DNA of 64,000 nucleotides from Thelonectria olida (taxonomy: Eukaryota > Ascomycota > Sordariomycetes > Hypocreales > Nectriaceae): the NCBI GenBank assembly GCA_020736575.1, contig JAGPYM010000005.1:1-64000 (forward strand), in the 5' to 3' direction. The translations under genes and the position numbers were made by a program. Below are positions 47,226-58,231 of the stretch, in pieces. The notes below the pieces were generated by a model. It was not told the origin of the DNA. It was given only the letters and a program-made list of their open reading frames with translations, and made no database searches. Within the stretch, counting starts at the first letter, position 1; each line of letters starts with the position of its first letter.

Positions 47226-48650
47226 TCAAAATGACTCAACCTCGAGGAAACTCATCAGGAAGAAAAACTGCCTCTCCTCGTGTATAAACTCGGGGGGCTC
47301 GCCCCGGAAGCACATGATTTGTCCAGGCTCCCACATCACCTCGTTCTCGCCAAACTTCATCGACACGGGAGTCTCACGGAGTAGTACGCAGAACCCGATG
47401 AAGTTGTCGGGGACCAAGGAGCCGATGGTCTGGTTCACTCTGATGATTCGGGGAGGAAGTCCCTCGTGGCCCTTGATGTCGACGACTCTCTTCCTGGCTC
47501 CTCCAAGCAAGGTTCGTATCGACTTCTCCTATTGAGTCATATGAGCAAGAAGTCGGCCTTAGTAAGAAGTCATGGCGTCAAAGCCAACAGTTGCCAACTA
47601 ACCTGAGCGCGAACGAAACCGCACAGTTGGGGCCAGGGGCCCATCGGGTAGAGAGCCGCTAGATGAGGATCCCTCCGGAAAGTGGCGGCCAGCCCGACGA
47701 CGTCTGAGCAAGCCAACTTCCGGAGCTCCTCGGATTCTTTGCTCAGGGGCAAGAGCTTGTAGAATGAAGGTGAAGGGGGCGTGGTAAGGGTTGGCTCTGG
47801 TTTGCTTGGCATCACCGGTCGGTTATCAAGCGGAAGACCCTCGACGTCTCGCTTCAGCAGATGCATCTCGACACGATGGCGACTTATAAGTCAGCTAGGG
47901 AACGTAGGACACAGAGGGTACTGCACACGACGTACTTGAACCTCCCTCCAAAAAGATGAAAGACGACGTTCTGGATCCGGAGCATGGTCGAGTCAAGCTT
48001 GGCCTTGGGCTTGTAGATTTTTGCCTCGCCGGTGCGCAGCATCTCCTCGAGCAGTTCGAGATGTCTATGGTTGAAGCTGTTGAACTTGTCGAGGCACCCT
48101 TCTGGATACATCCACCCTTTAGCACACTTTGTCTTTTACACGACACTGGCTCTTTCGTTCACTTACTACTTCGAAGCGGAATTTCGTACACGCGAGTACT
48201 GCCGGTCACTTGTCGAACCAGGTCCAGAAACCGGAGATGCCGTGCCACGGCTGCTCTCTGTACCTTTAGGTCCGTGTCTGGCCTCGGGAAGACGTTGGCG
48301 AGGATCTCGGCCGCTTCGTGAAATGTGAGTTGCCCATCGCTCAATGCCACCGAGCAGGCCGCCGCCAAGGTTAGGGCGTGGAGTGGACATTGAGGATCCG
48401 TCATGGTCTGGGCGAACGACTCGAGCAGGAAGCGACATGGCATCATCCTGCGAGCCTGGTGAGGGATATGGTTCATGGTGAGAGACCAGAAGAGGGCATT
48501 GATATCGGCCTCGGTCTGGGGGCCTTGGTCGGTCCAGGCGGCTTCATCTTGGGGGAAGGTCTTGATAACAGATAGGATCGCATTCTTGAAGCGGCCATAT
48601 CTCGGAGTGCCATGTGGTGAGCCCTCGCGGCTGCTGTTGTTCGACGACAT
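47226..48650 (-). CDS. Uncharacterised four-exon protein
   Basis: Exons 48650-48167, 48116-47936, 47882-47603 and 47528-47226 (introns 50, 53 and 74 nt), 415 aa with exact phase at every junction. The start is the first in-frame ATG. Sequence upstream is open but has no ATG and shows an acceptor-like CGTCGCAG, so a 5' UTR intron is likely. No signal peptide or membrane helix. I do not recognise a family. The N-terminal half is helical-looking (LHALTLAAACSVALSDGQLTF). A central block has MYPEGCLDKFNSFNHRHLELLEE, and the C-terminal third has alternating strands and charged turns (RIIRVNQTIGSLVPDNFIGF). Cleanly spliced structure and biased codons argue for a functional gene. Confidence 0.75.
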
Positions 48651-50256
48651 GTCGTCCGGGATTTCAGCTGCGACGGGAGAAAAAGAATCGTTTCTTAATG
48701 GTATTCTTTGGTGGAAATAGTCGGTGGTGGTGTACTCGTACGTGGAGGGGATGGCTGCAAATTTCTCCAGTCCAAGGCGTTGAAAACCAAGCCTGTGACT
48801 CTCTGTTTTGTCACGTGCGGCCAGTGAATGAAATGGGAAAACTGATGTCGGATTCGCAAAAGGAGATATTTGTGACCAGCAGAAGTTCCTCGACGGCTGT
48901 CTGCGGCGTGTGGCTGTGGTCCCGAGTCGCAAGGCGTAGCATTCACTCGACGATTTTGCACGTAGTAGCGCAATTGGCGAGCAGACCTTGTTCAAAACAT
49001 GATCTACGACTAAAAGAGGACCCTATGATACGTCGATAAAGAGGCCGAGCCGTTCCCTTGCCTTGCAATAAATGTCTCATGTGGGAGTCACAATTTCGCA
49101 ATAGCCCGAGTCGACGTGACGGGAGCCTCATCAACGCCCCCCATTTTCTCCCCTTCTTGCAAATAAGGCCTTGAGAAAGACCAACATGGCAAAGAAACAT
49201 AGAGATATGGCATCTTGGGAGAACAGGCTAGTTGACAAGACTAGCTGCTACGCATCTTTCGTGGCCCTTGAACCATGAGCTCTGGTGGGTCGTCGAGTCG
49301 GTCCGTTGAGATTGTCGACTACGGTCCGATTCTAATAAAAGGTGAGGCTCAATACGTAGCTCCGACGTCGTTTTCTATCCGAGCGTGGACGGTAGCGGCC
49401 CGACATCGAGCCTGCATAACGACAGGTAGCTGATAAGCGGGCTGTAGCAGGGTAACGAGGCTTATCAAGGTCTGTCTGTGGTAGGACGGGATGGAGAAAG
49501 GCGTTCAACTCGCTACGTAGTTATCTCGAGCAAATAGTCCAGGCCCATGGCGTAATGCGGCTGCCATCATGAGCCCATTCCTCTGTCGTCAAGTCTCGAC
49601 CATGTCCCAGAGTCCATCTGTGTGACTTGACTGCGGGCGTAAGCATGGCCCGACTCGTTATAACCGAGTCAGAGGCTGGTTTCTTCCCGTCTCAATGGCT
49701 GGATGAGCCCTTCTCCAGTTATCAAGGTGTGGTCACCGCATCGCCATAGTACGAATAGGGCTGCACGAATACGTCGAGATGCAACTGTGTTTGTTCCACG
49801 GCTTCCGGGCCAGTTCTTGTGCACTGTCGACTCGACTCGACTCTCCTTTCCAAAGTGGATTTTTTTTTTTTTTCTCTATTCGGCCCTTTCGTGACAGCTA
49901 GCGAGGTGAACCATTGCCCATCGGACCAACGAAAGCTGCCATCTTGAGCATCCACCCTTTGATATCTCCCTCGAGGCCAGTGTTAGTTCCATGGCGACCC
50001 GTTTCATCGGCGGTCAAATAGATAGATGACCAACTCTGACCCTCAAAAGATAATTCTCCCATGGTCCTTACTTGACTCGAATGTGTAACACACTCAATGC
50101 CGCCGAGTTTCAGCGGCCGGTTAATTAGGTGGCTGTTGATATGTACAGGGATCCAGACTCCCTCCAAACACGTCACTCGTCCATGACAGACTCACGAATC
50201 AACAAAAGACCGTTTTGCTAGGCATGCATGCATTTTGCTTCCTGCGTGGCATTATG
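48651..50256. other. Intergenic about 1.6 kb, no supported gene
   Basis: The left part is the probable promoter and 5' UTR of the four-exon gene. A T-run of about 17 lies at 49858-49875. The frames are short and unremarkable. The right end is the 3' flank of the GT31-like gene. Confidence 0.5.
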
Positions 50257-51549
50257 CTATGCATCTACATATCCGGCCTTGGTCTTCCCAAGATTCCAAA
50301 TGCCACCACATATCCAATCACCATCCTCAAAACTCCATATAGAGTCCGGTATCTGCCGGAATCTCGACTCGTAGCGGCCCGGCATCCCCAACATGTACCA
50401 GAAATCGGACCACCGGAGTGAGAAGGGCGGTATGGGGTCGGGATCTAACCTTGGGGGCCTTTCTTTCATGCCCTTCTCGTCGAAACTCACGGCCACTTTG
50501 AACCAATCCTCTGTCGTCTTGAGGCCGTCGACGACGATGGCTTCTGTGTTGCCGAGTGCGTGGCGAGGGGACTCAGGGTGCGTCCGCTCCCTCGCCCATG
50601 CCGTCCCATCCCTGCGAGAGTCGGCATCTTCGTAGGCAAACTTCTCCGTGGGCCTGAAGTTGACGAACTGCGACCTTTCCTTGCCCTTGAGCATCAACGC
50701 TGTCACGGCCCTGTCGTTCCATGTCACGACGGGGTACGCATCATGTAGTCGCACAAGCCACTCCAGCGTATCCCACGATACCGTGTACATGGCCTCGTGC
50801 GGGAAGGCAAAATGTTGAGAAATGGAGTAAGCCAGCTCTCCAATGACTGTTCGTCTGGCGTTCGCCTTGATTTGGCCCGTCTCGTTGGATATCCTCGGCT
50901 CAAGGAACTTGTCCCAGAATCTCCGCGCATTCAGCCAGACATCTGTTTCAATCTTGGTGACAAACGTGTACCGGATTCTATGGTCTACAAGCCACTCGAA
51001 AAGTTCTAGTGCCTTGACTTCGTTGGCAACCAAATCACGCTCTCGTACATGATCCAGCACGATCAAGTCGCCAAAGGTCTTGTTTTCTTCCGCCACGCTT
51101 TCGATGTAAGGCCCCGGGTCCGCCAGAACGAAGCGTCCATCAAATGGGACGTCCCGAAAGAGTTTCATCCAAGAAGCCCGTATCATTGCACGGCGTTCAG
51201 CATCCGCCGCCGTGCAGGTTACGGCAACCAACCAAGGGCGCCAGACGTCTCCATTGTGTTGGCTATTTGCTAGGGTGTTCGTAGATGAGTCCGGGAATTG
51301 TTGCGGCGGATACAAGGTACTTTGCGGTTCGGGAACGACTTCGTCCTGAGCCACTATTTGGGACTCGGATGCTTCGGGTAGTGACTGATCAAGATGCGAA
51401 TTGGCATAGTACAGCCTAGAAAGAATAAAATGAATGGCCACACAGGCAATAAGGGCGCGAATGAGTTTCCTGGTGATGGTTGATGGCCACGAACTTTGAG
51501 CTGGGCTAGGATATGATGAGGACGCGTCGAATACTTGGGGTGCGCCCAT
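50257..51549 (-). CDS. Type II membrane protein, GT31-like galactosyltransferase
   Basis: Single exon, 430 aa, ATG at 51549. A cytosolic stub of about 27 residues precedes a signal anchor at about 28-46 (KLIRALIACVAIHFILSRLYY), then a stem, then a catalytic-type domain from about residue 100. Typical GT31 (beta-1,3-glycosyltransferase) features are visible: the AERRAMIRASWM motif, FGDLIVLDHVRERDLVANEVKAL in place of the usual DSY-NL-KT stretch, and YTFVTKIETDVWLN at the position of the metal-binding DDD. There the triplet is ETD, a departure from consensus. A WNDRAVTALML segment may stand for the EDV-G motif. It would act in the Golgi on glycoproteins or glycolipids. Donor and acceptor are unknown, and reduced or altered activity is possible. 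Confidence 0.82.
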   Translation of the reverse strand: MGAPQVFDASSSYPSPAQSSWPSTITRKLIRALIACVAIHFILSRLYYANSHLDQSLPEASESQIVAQDEVVPEPQSTLYPPQQFPDSSTNTLANSQHNGDVWRPWLVAVTCTAADAERRAMIRASWMKLFRDVPFDGRFVLADPGPYIESVAEENKTFGDLIVLDHVRERDLVANEVKALELFEWLVDHRIRYTFVTKIETDVWLNARRFWDKFLEPRISNETGQIKANARRTVIGELAYSISQHFAFPHEAMYTVSWDTLEWLVRLHDAYPVVTWNDRAVTALMLKGKERSQFVNFRPTEKFAYEDADSRRDGTAWARERTHPESPRHALGNTEAIVVDGLKTTEDWFKVAVSFDEKGMKERPPRLDPDPIPPFSLRWSDFWYMLGMPGRYESRFRQIPDSIWSFEDGDWICGGIWNLGKTKAGYVDA

Positions 51550-51969
51550 GCTGAATGAAGAACCGAGAGCAATCCAAAGTCACCTCAAATCTAATGTTTT
51601 TGATTCAATAGAGGAGGTGATGTTGAATGAAGATGGAATCGGATCAGATGCTGCAGATCCACAGCCCCGGTTAAGAACTTGTTGGTTGTTGCATAGTGGT
51701 TTGATGTAGGTTGGTTGGTTGACCCATGTGTTACGCAGCTAACTATCTAACTAGTTTACTTCGTACATGGCCCAATCACCGAGGCAGTGCATCAGACAAA
51801 GAAGCGAACCGAACCGAGATCCGTTCCAAGTGATGTGCGATCTGGTGATGTCACCGACAGGCCCAGTTTGTAGTTAATCACCGATTGGACATTTCTCTCG
51901 CCTAGTGGCGCTCCTCGATACTTCGACTACCTCTTCACAGGTAATACCAGTATCGACAACCCATATGCG
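51550..51969. other. Short intergenic gap
   Basis: About 420 bases between two co-oriented minus-strand genes. It should carry the promoter of the GT31-like gene. A TACTTCGTA 9-mer lies at 51757-51765. Confidence 0.5.
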
Positions 51970-52888
51970 TCACGTCTCCGGCCAGAGCGGAGGAGGAATG
52001 GCATACGGCTCTTCAGGCCTATCCTGGCCATTTGGAGTGAAGATGGTTATGCCAGTGTCTCGCAGCCATGCCAGAAAGTTGCCCACCGACGTCAGTGTAG
52101 GTCTCGACGAAATCAGTTCCCAGCCCGTTGGAGGGAAATACGTTTCGTACTCGTACATGAACCAGCAGTTGGGTCTCATGGCCGTGGCGTCGACAACGCA
52201 GTCGATCCCCTGCTCATTGTCCCCGAGAGAAATCCATTGAGAATGAGCCTTTATTGGTTTCTTCTTGGCCGTCCAGGGCTTATTCTTGTGGAGTTTGACA
52301 GTTGACATCCACGTTGGGCCGTTGTACAAGTGCATTTCGACGCGTTTCTCCCTGTCTATCGGACCAATGTGGTCCACCAGTCCACTAATACAACAGCTTA
52401 GCCATGTTGCTAGCAACGCATCAACAAAGAACAAGAGATAGGGCTTACTGGAATTTGGATACAAACCCCCAATCGTCGCCGTACAGTCTAGGGAGGAAAG
52501 GAATCCGAGGGGGGCAGTGGCACACCCTCTTCGTACAACCATAGTTGAGGCCATAGAAGGTACATTTCGACAAGGGGAATAGTTTATGCGGGCGAGACAC
52601 ATGTCGGCGAAGTAGCAGAGTCCCTAAATAAGTATTGAGTTGTGAGTCTAGGCCCAAGTTTAGGCCATGGTGGTAGAATGAGAAGTTCCACATACTCAGG
52701 CTAGGCTCCTGTTTGATGGGCACATTAGCAGAGAGGGCATATCCTCCAGCACTGCCCAAGCCGGACTTTGTCGTACGATGGGTCGAGGGGTACGAAACGG
52801 CGTTGGGAGTGAAGCAGGGCTTTCCCAGGGTAGTCAAGGCTGTGGGGACTCGAAGTATGATCTTGAGTTGACGCAGGTATAAAGACAT
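51970..52888 (-). CDS. Uncharacterised protein, two or three exons
   Basis: ATG at 52888. The frame runs to 52450, where TTCCA|GTAAGCC gives a donor. The acceptor GTATTAG at about 52373 restores frame as ...FHGLVDHIGPIDREKRVEMHL, and the gene ends PPPLWPET at 51970. A further possible intron of exactly 72 nt (GTATGT...TATTTAG, about 52695-52624) lies in exon 1. It is a multiple of three with no stop, so the frame cannot tell whether it is spliced. No signal peptide or membrane segment. Conserved-looking words are FYGLNYGC, PRIPFLPRLYGDDWGFVSKF and FMYEYETYFPPTGWELISSRP. I do not recognise a family. The word RVEMHL also occurs after an intron in the neighbouring four-exon gene, but other similarity is weak. 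Confidence 0.65.
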
Positions 52889-54585
52889 GTCTGTCGAAGC
52901 TGATGATGCTCGCCGGTACAGCAGATATGCAGAATTGATGGGCTTTCTCGACGGTGAGAGGATGACTACGATGTCAACTTAGACGTACGGCAAACTTTCA
53001 GGGGCATTGGCTGATAAACGCAATGCCCAACCAAGTACTTCGTACACTACTTGTGCCTCTGCCCATCCGAGGAGACTCTCTCCCAAGCCTTCAGCCTGAG
53101 TCGTTCGCCCTTACATTGTGGCTTGCATGGAAGTCCGGGCGGCATCACAGAAGCAAGGCTTTCACCGTGCTCAAAAACCAACCACAGCTGGCATCGGTCA
53201 GAATGTTTCGGATGTCTATGTTTGCCAATCTGTGGCTTTGCTAGCTTGGGCAGTGACGGCGCGCGTGTAACCAAGTGCTCATTTTGAGCCGAAACAATGG
53301 ATGCACAAAGCTGGCATTGGCAGCTCTTCTCGGGGGCTGCTTGTCTTGGAACACCATGATGGAAACCCTTTCGAGCCTGAAAGGAGGACTGGAAGGCGGC
53401 GTGGTTCATGCTTGGTACAATGATGGGACCTTTCTTGACAATCTCATCCGCTGCGAGACTGTATGAGACGTCTTCCCGCTCTCGCCGTCCACTGATCAGG
53501 AGCTCGTAGGTACGGTGGCCCGACGCTCCAAGCATCGTGGGAAGATGGTATCAAAGAGGGCAAGCCAGGTAGTTAGCCAGTCGGAAGATGATCCCGTCCT
53601 CCTGCACGTCTGAACCCACTCTGAAGCATTCACTCCCTCAACAAAAAGCATCAACTCAGAGGTGCAGCCAACGCCCGCCACTGATTGGACTTAGCCTGCG
53701 CAGCCTGCACATTGTGCTCCACCAATTGTCTGAAATTCTCTCGCCGGTCAAGAATAGTCGAGCTCGCTCGACTGTCGCTCTCGCCCGTCTCGTCTTTCTT
53801 GGCTCTTCTCTGCCCTTCTCTCCCTGTTGGTGGCTTGCACGCGGGCCGCCCATCCGCAACACAACCTCGGAGGCGGGCGTTTGGTCCGATATTCTGGACT
53901 TGTCTGAGACCTCAATCGGTTCCTATTACGTGACCGCCGTGGGCAACTGGGTAGTGCTTACAAAAAGCAAAATCTCGCCGACGGATTGTGAGGTCGCAGA
54001 GTCCAATTCTGCATCATTGGAAAGGTCTAGGGTAAGAATCGCGATAGTCTTTCTTACCATCGCTAACTCATCACTACTCGGTAGTTTATGTCGATCAGGC
54101 CCTCTTGGATATATAACCAATGATAATCGATCATTTTTTTTTTTTTTCCTAATTGTCAACTATAATTTAACACTACTATTCGCTAGAAAGAGTGCTTATA
54201 GTCCTATCCTCATGAGAGAGTCGGGGATGGTGGGTGAGATGATAGAATGGTGGTCAAAGAGGGACGGAAGACGTACGAGTTATCTATCTGCGTAGGTTGA
54301 TTTACACGAAAGGAGTGTGGACGGGAAGGCTTTCCCATGTTGAATCTTACAACTAAGGTATCGCTCTCTAGCTTTTCTATGGGTCTGACTCGGAGTGATA
54401 AAAACGCAACGCTGATAAGTCCGCAGTATGCATCAATCTGAAATGCAACACAAAAAGAACACAATATGTAAATGCCTCGCACGAAACGAACCGCCATATG
54501 AACTCGTAGGCCGGTTAGTCGCAAGCTAGCCCAATGCCCAGTGCTCTATAGAACGCCTTCATCGCCTCACTCCAATTCCAAGTGA
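52889..54585. other. Intergenic about 1.7 kb, no supported gene
   Basis: Two overlapping open frames, 53047-53535 (minus, 162 codons) and 53588-54295 (plus, 235 codons), have no family-like content, and the latter crosses a T-run at 54135-54150. A TACTTCGTA 9-mer lies at 53036-53044. The right end is the 3' flank of the NIPA-like gene. Confidence 0.5.
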
Positions 54586-56231
54586 CTATACAGCCGAGTC
54601 GCCAACTCTGCCCCCTCGGCTCGATGACTCGCCAGGGCCACTGTCACGACCATCTCGATAGGATGTCCGTGCAGAACTATCACCTACAGTCGAACTTCCA
54701 TGGGACGTTTGTCTGCCCCTATTTCGCCACCATCCCAATGCAAAGAGGTTGCTCAGTGTGTCTGACGCCGTGGAGCTCCTGTGTCTGAGGTTCCTTCGAG
54801 CAACAAGCCCTGGGAATCCAGTACTCTTCCTTCGTCTTCTGGAAAATTTCCGCGGGGATAGCTCAGTGCTGGGGCCAGCTTCCTCAGGTGAGGCAACCAT
54901 TGACCTTCGTTGAAGCAATGGTGACGACTCGCTGAACCCAGGCATTGTGCTAGAACGCCGTCTGTTTCCAGGAGATGTAGCCTCGTCACGGTCCTCTAGT
55001 TCGTCCCAAATCTCGGCATGCTCAGCCCAACGAGAGGTCTTCCTACGTGACGGCGTCATCGTGGCGGCTTCGCCATGCACTGGCGGGAAGGTTTGGTAGG
55101 TAGATGGTAGATCAACTGCCGTTGCCTGGTCGGAACTCAATAGCGATTCTTCTTCGCCCTCTGTGTCCTCGACGAGGCCGAGGCCAGGTGCCAATGTTGA
55201 CTGCCCGACTCCAGGTGTGTGTTGCTCGTCGCTCAGTCGCCATGAGAGAGCAAGCACGCCTGATAGTAAAATAACGGTCCCCAATGCAATAAGACAAGCT
55301 CGCAATGCAGAAATCAAGTTGGTTTGGTTGAAATATATCAACCCGTCGAGGATAGCGATGATGTTGTAAACACAAAACACCAGAGGATAGAGGACCGATG
55401 TTGAGACCAGCTTTAGGCCTCGGTGGAGGTAGTATAGTTGGCATAGGGCTAGGACGACAAGGGTCATGACAATTGCCCAAGACTGCCAATGAACAAACTG
55501 GTTGCGTCCTCCAATGGTCTTGATGACCAGCTCCACGGAGGATTTGGCGAAGAGGAGAGCGTGGGCCGATATGTCTCCGCTAATAACACCATAATTAATC
55601 CCGCGAATGAGTCGAAATCTGCTGTCGTGAGAGAGGCTCGACAGGCTGTTTACGAGATCGGTGGCCAATGCAAGAGAAATAACAAATAGCGCTTGCAGAA
55701 TCATCCATGCCACAAAGGGCTTCCGTCCCAAAAGCTCCAGTAGCTCGTTCAAGTCGTGCGCTGGCGAGGGAATGGCACCAAATATGGCAATCAGCACGGC
55801 ACCGGCCGTTACTAAAAGAGTGCCAGAAAGTGACCAGCGGGTAAATGGTTCGTGTAAAATGAGGGATGCGCATATTGAGTTGAAGACCAAACCTGCTGCC
55901 TGGAGGGTCGAGAGAACGGGGAGCGGTAGTGTTGAGATTTGGACAGTGCTTCCTAAGAGATTCGCAACAATGAACATTCCCATTCCAATCTGCCATCTTC
56001 TCCTGCGGTACGGCGGTCGACGAACATCGTGAGGTCCTTTTTCGTCTTCGAGAATGTGCGATTTTCGTTGTAAGGTCAAGCCGAGACTCTGCACGCTGGT
56101 CGACAGCAATCCCACAAGAATCCCCAGCTACCACGGCGTCTGTTAGCCAAAGAGCTCCGAAAGCGACACGTATAGTTCATCCGACATACAGCTATGGTCC
56201 CGCCCGAAGAGATGCCGCCGAGCAACCCCAT
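54586..56231 (-). CDS. NIPA-family (DUF803) membrane transporter
   Basis: Exons 56231-56190 and 56127-54586 (intron 62 nt), 527 aa from the ATG at 56231. The frame upstream of that ATG stays open to about 56350, so an extra 5' exon is possible. About eight to nine membrane helices run from residue 8 to 320, including GMGMFIVANLLGSTVQIST, SLSGTLLVTAGAVLIAIFGA, VAWMILQALFVISLAL and ACLIALGTVILLSGVLAL. Signature words of this family include LGLTLQRKSH, STLQAAGLVFNSICASL and FNQTN. NIPA proteins are drug/metabolite-transporter relatives that move magnesium in animals, and the cargo in fungi is unproven. The C-terminal 200 residues are a hydrophilic Ser/Arg-rich tail. It is divergent from V-ATPase subunit E across about 0.8 kb. 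Confidence 0.92.
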
Positions 56232-57057
56232 TGCGCCTACGCCAGGTCCTAGATCATCTGGCAGCGGCTGGGATTGAGGCAGATTCGCTGGCTGCGTCGC
56301 ATATGAATCGAATATCGTGGTGGTAGGTTCTGTCTGCGTCGCAAGTGTCTAAGGGGTAGGTAATGTTGTTGTTTGTTGAGTTGACGTCAGGGCTCGAGGA
56401 TGGCGGCTCAACAAGTGCGAACTGACGGACGCCTTGACCGTAGGATCGCCGGATGGAGCTATGACGGACTGGACGCTTGGAATCGAGAGGCGCCGTCGCC
56501 CAGGCGGTGGGAGCGCCGAATTGGAGATGGGACCGGAACTTTGAGGCTTGCAATTATTACCGGAAAAGCTGGAGTAATCGATGTTTGTCGCAGTTACATA
56601 ACAAGTCTGGGTTCGCCTGACCTGAGGCATGTAACACGAGACGCTTGCTCGAGTCCGCCACTCTCAAGCTGTCGTAGCTCGCCCGCAAGGTGTGGCGGTG
56701 CAATCACATGATGTCATGTGATGGTCCTTTTAGGACCTATGAGTGGCCCGAGTGTCTCCATAGCGGGGCGGATGAACCGCAGAGATGTGGCGCTGTGGCT
56801 TGCACGATCCCGTCCAAGCTGTTTCCGAAGGAAACCTGTACGTACTTCGCAGGTGGCAGTGTCGACAGCTTGGCCCTGGCGTCACAGCTCCTTGTACTCC
56901 ACTCTCAACCGGCCTTGCTCTTACGTCTTCATCTCTTCGTCATTCCTCCAACGAGGCCATCGCCAATCTTTCGCGACCTCTTCCGTTGCCTCTTCTGCCT
57001 TCCGCGCTCCTTTTTACTTTCTCCATAGATCCCTCGCCTGCTCCCTAATCTGCCATC
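56232..57057. promoter_or_regulatory. Bidirectional promoter region, NIPA-like / V-ATPase E
   Basis: About 0.8 kb separates two divergent start codons. The right side is pyrimidine-rich (56930-57050), as is common for highly expressed fungal genes. No coding sequence is supported, except that a 5' extension of the NIPA-like gene may reach about 56350. Confidence 0.6.
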
Positions 57058-57889
57058 ATGTCGCAACACGCATTGTCCGACCAGCAGGTACGTTTGCCTA
57101 ACGACGCAACCAGCCATCGTCAGCAACCATTTGCCTTGCACCGGACATGCCGCTAACGGTTTTTATCTACGTCCTAGGTCGACAATGAGCTCCGCAAGAT
57201 GACTGCGTTCATCAAGCAGGAAGCCATGGAGAAGGGCCGCGAGATCCAGATCAAGGCCAACGAGGAGTTTGAGATCGAGAAGTCCAAGCTAGTCCGCCAG
57301 GAGACCGATGCCATCGACAGCCAATACGAGAAAAAGTTCAAGCAGGCCACCATGTCCCAGCAGATTACCCGCTCGACAGTCGCCAACAAGACACGGCTCA
57401 AGGTCCTTGGCGCTCGCCAGGAGCTGCTCGATAGCATGTTCGAGGAGGCCCAGAAGAAGCTCGCCGAGGGAACCAAGGATAAGGCGAAGCACCAGAAGGC
57501 TCTCAAGGGCCTTATTCTGGAGGGATTCTACGCTCTCAATGAGCCCGAGCTTCAGATTCGCTCAAGGAAGCAGGATAACGAGCTGGTGAAGAAGGCCATC
57601 GAGGAGGCATCCAAGGAGTACAAGAAGGAGGTGGGCAAGGACATTACGGCAAAGATTGTGGAGAACGATCCTCTACCCGATGGAAGGTGAGAGCTGAGCG
57701 AGAAATTTCCTTTATGTCTGCGACTAACAGAGTACCAGCGCTGGCGGTGTCGTCATCATTGGTGGAAAGGGCAAGATCGATATTGACAACACTTTTGAGG
57801 CTCGGTTGAAGCTCCTGGAGGATTCCGCTGCCCCCGCTGTGCGCGAGGCCCTCTTCGGAAAGAACCCCAACCGCAAGTTCTTCGACTAA
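57058..57889 (+). CDS. vma-4: V-type H+-ATPase subunit E
   Basis: Three exons, 57058-57087, 57178-57686 and 57739-57889 (introns 90 and 52 nt), 229 aa, the standard length. It starts MSQHALSDQQVDNELRKMTAF. A long N-terminal helix (EKGREIQIKANEEFEIEKSK) forms the peripheral stalk coiled coil with subunit G. The C-terminal globular part holds GGVVIIGGKGKIDIDNTFE, and the protein ends in LFGKNPNRKFFD. Subunit E links the V1 sector to the stator of the vacuolar proton pump that acidifies vacuole and Golgi. Intron 1 sits just after codon 10, and exon 3 begins within the Ser of DGSAGG. This is the most securely identified gene in the window. The symbol follows Neurospora usage for the orthologue. 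Confidence 0.97.
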
Positions 57890-58231
57890 ATCCCATGGCC
57901 CTACAGTATCACGAGCTCGCCTACCTAACACAACAGGAAGTGCACGAATAGGGAGGCATTTCTTGATTACAAGGCTCGAGTTGTTGCTAATCAGTCCACG
58001 CTTTGTAGCTTAGAGGCTTGTCATAACGGTTTTTGTTTTCTTATCTGGTTTCTGGAATCGGCTCGTCTTCTAGTCTTTAAACTACGAGATCTCACGTATC
58101 GCGCTCTGCCCTTCCGCCTTGATTGGGCAACGCATGCCTCCACCGCTGATTACAGCTCAAGTGATATCGTTCATCGTTTCTCAGGATCTTAGCCCCAGTA
58201 CCTCGATTGTGGAAATGTTGGAGTGTACGGC
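57890..58231. other. Convergent intergenic gap
   Basis: About 340 bases shared by the 3' ends of V-ATPase subunit E (plus) and the PIP-box-like gene (minus). No coding sequence. Confidence 0.6.

Noticed and set aside
47226..52888. Possible paralogy of the two uncharacterised genes through the shared word RVEMHL
   Set aside because: Apart from this word after an intron, the surrounding sequence does not align, so the match is probably chance.
53047..53535. 162-codon minus-strand frame
   Set aside because: Overlapping frames on the other strand are similarly open, and there is no family content or intron support.
53588..54295. 235-codon plus-strand frame
   Set aside because: It includes a translated T-run and no domain-like block, and composition does not change at its ends.
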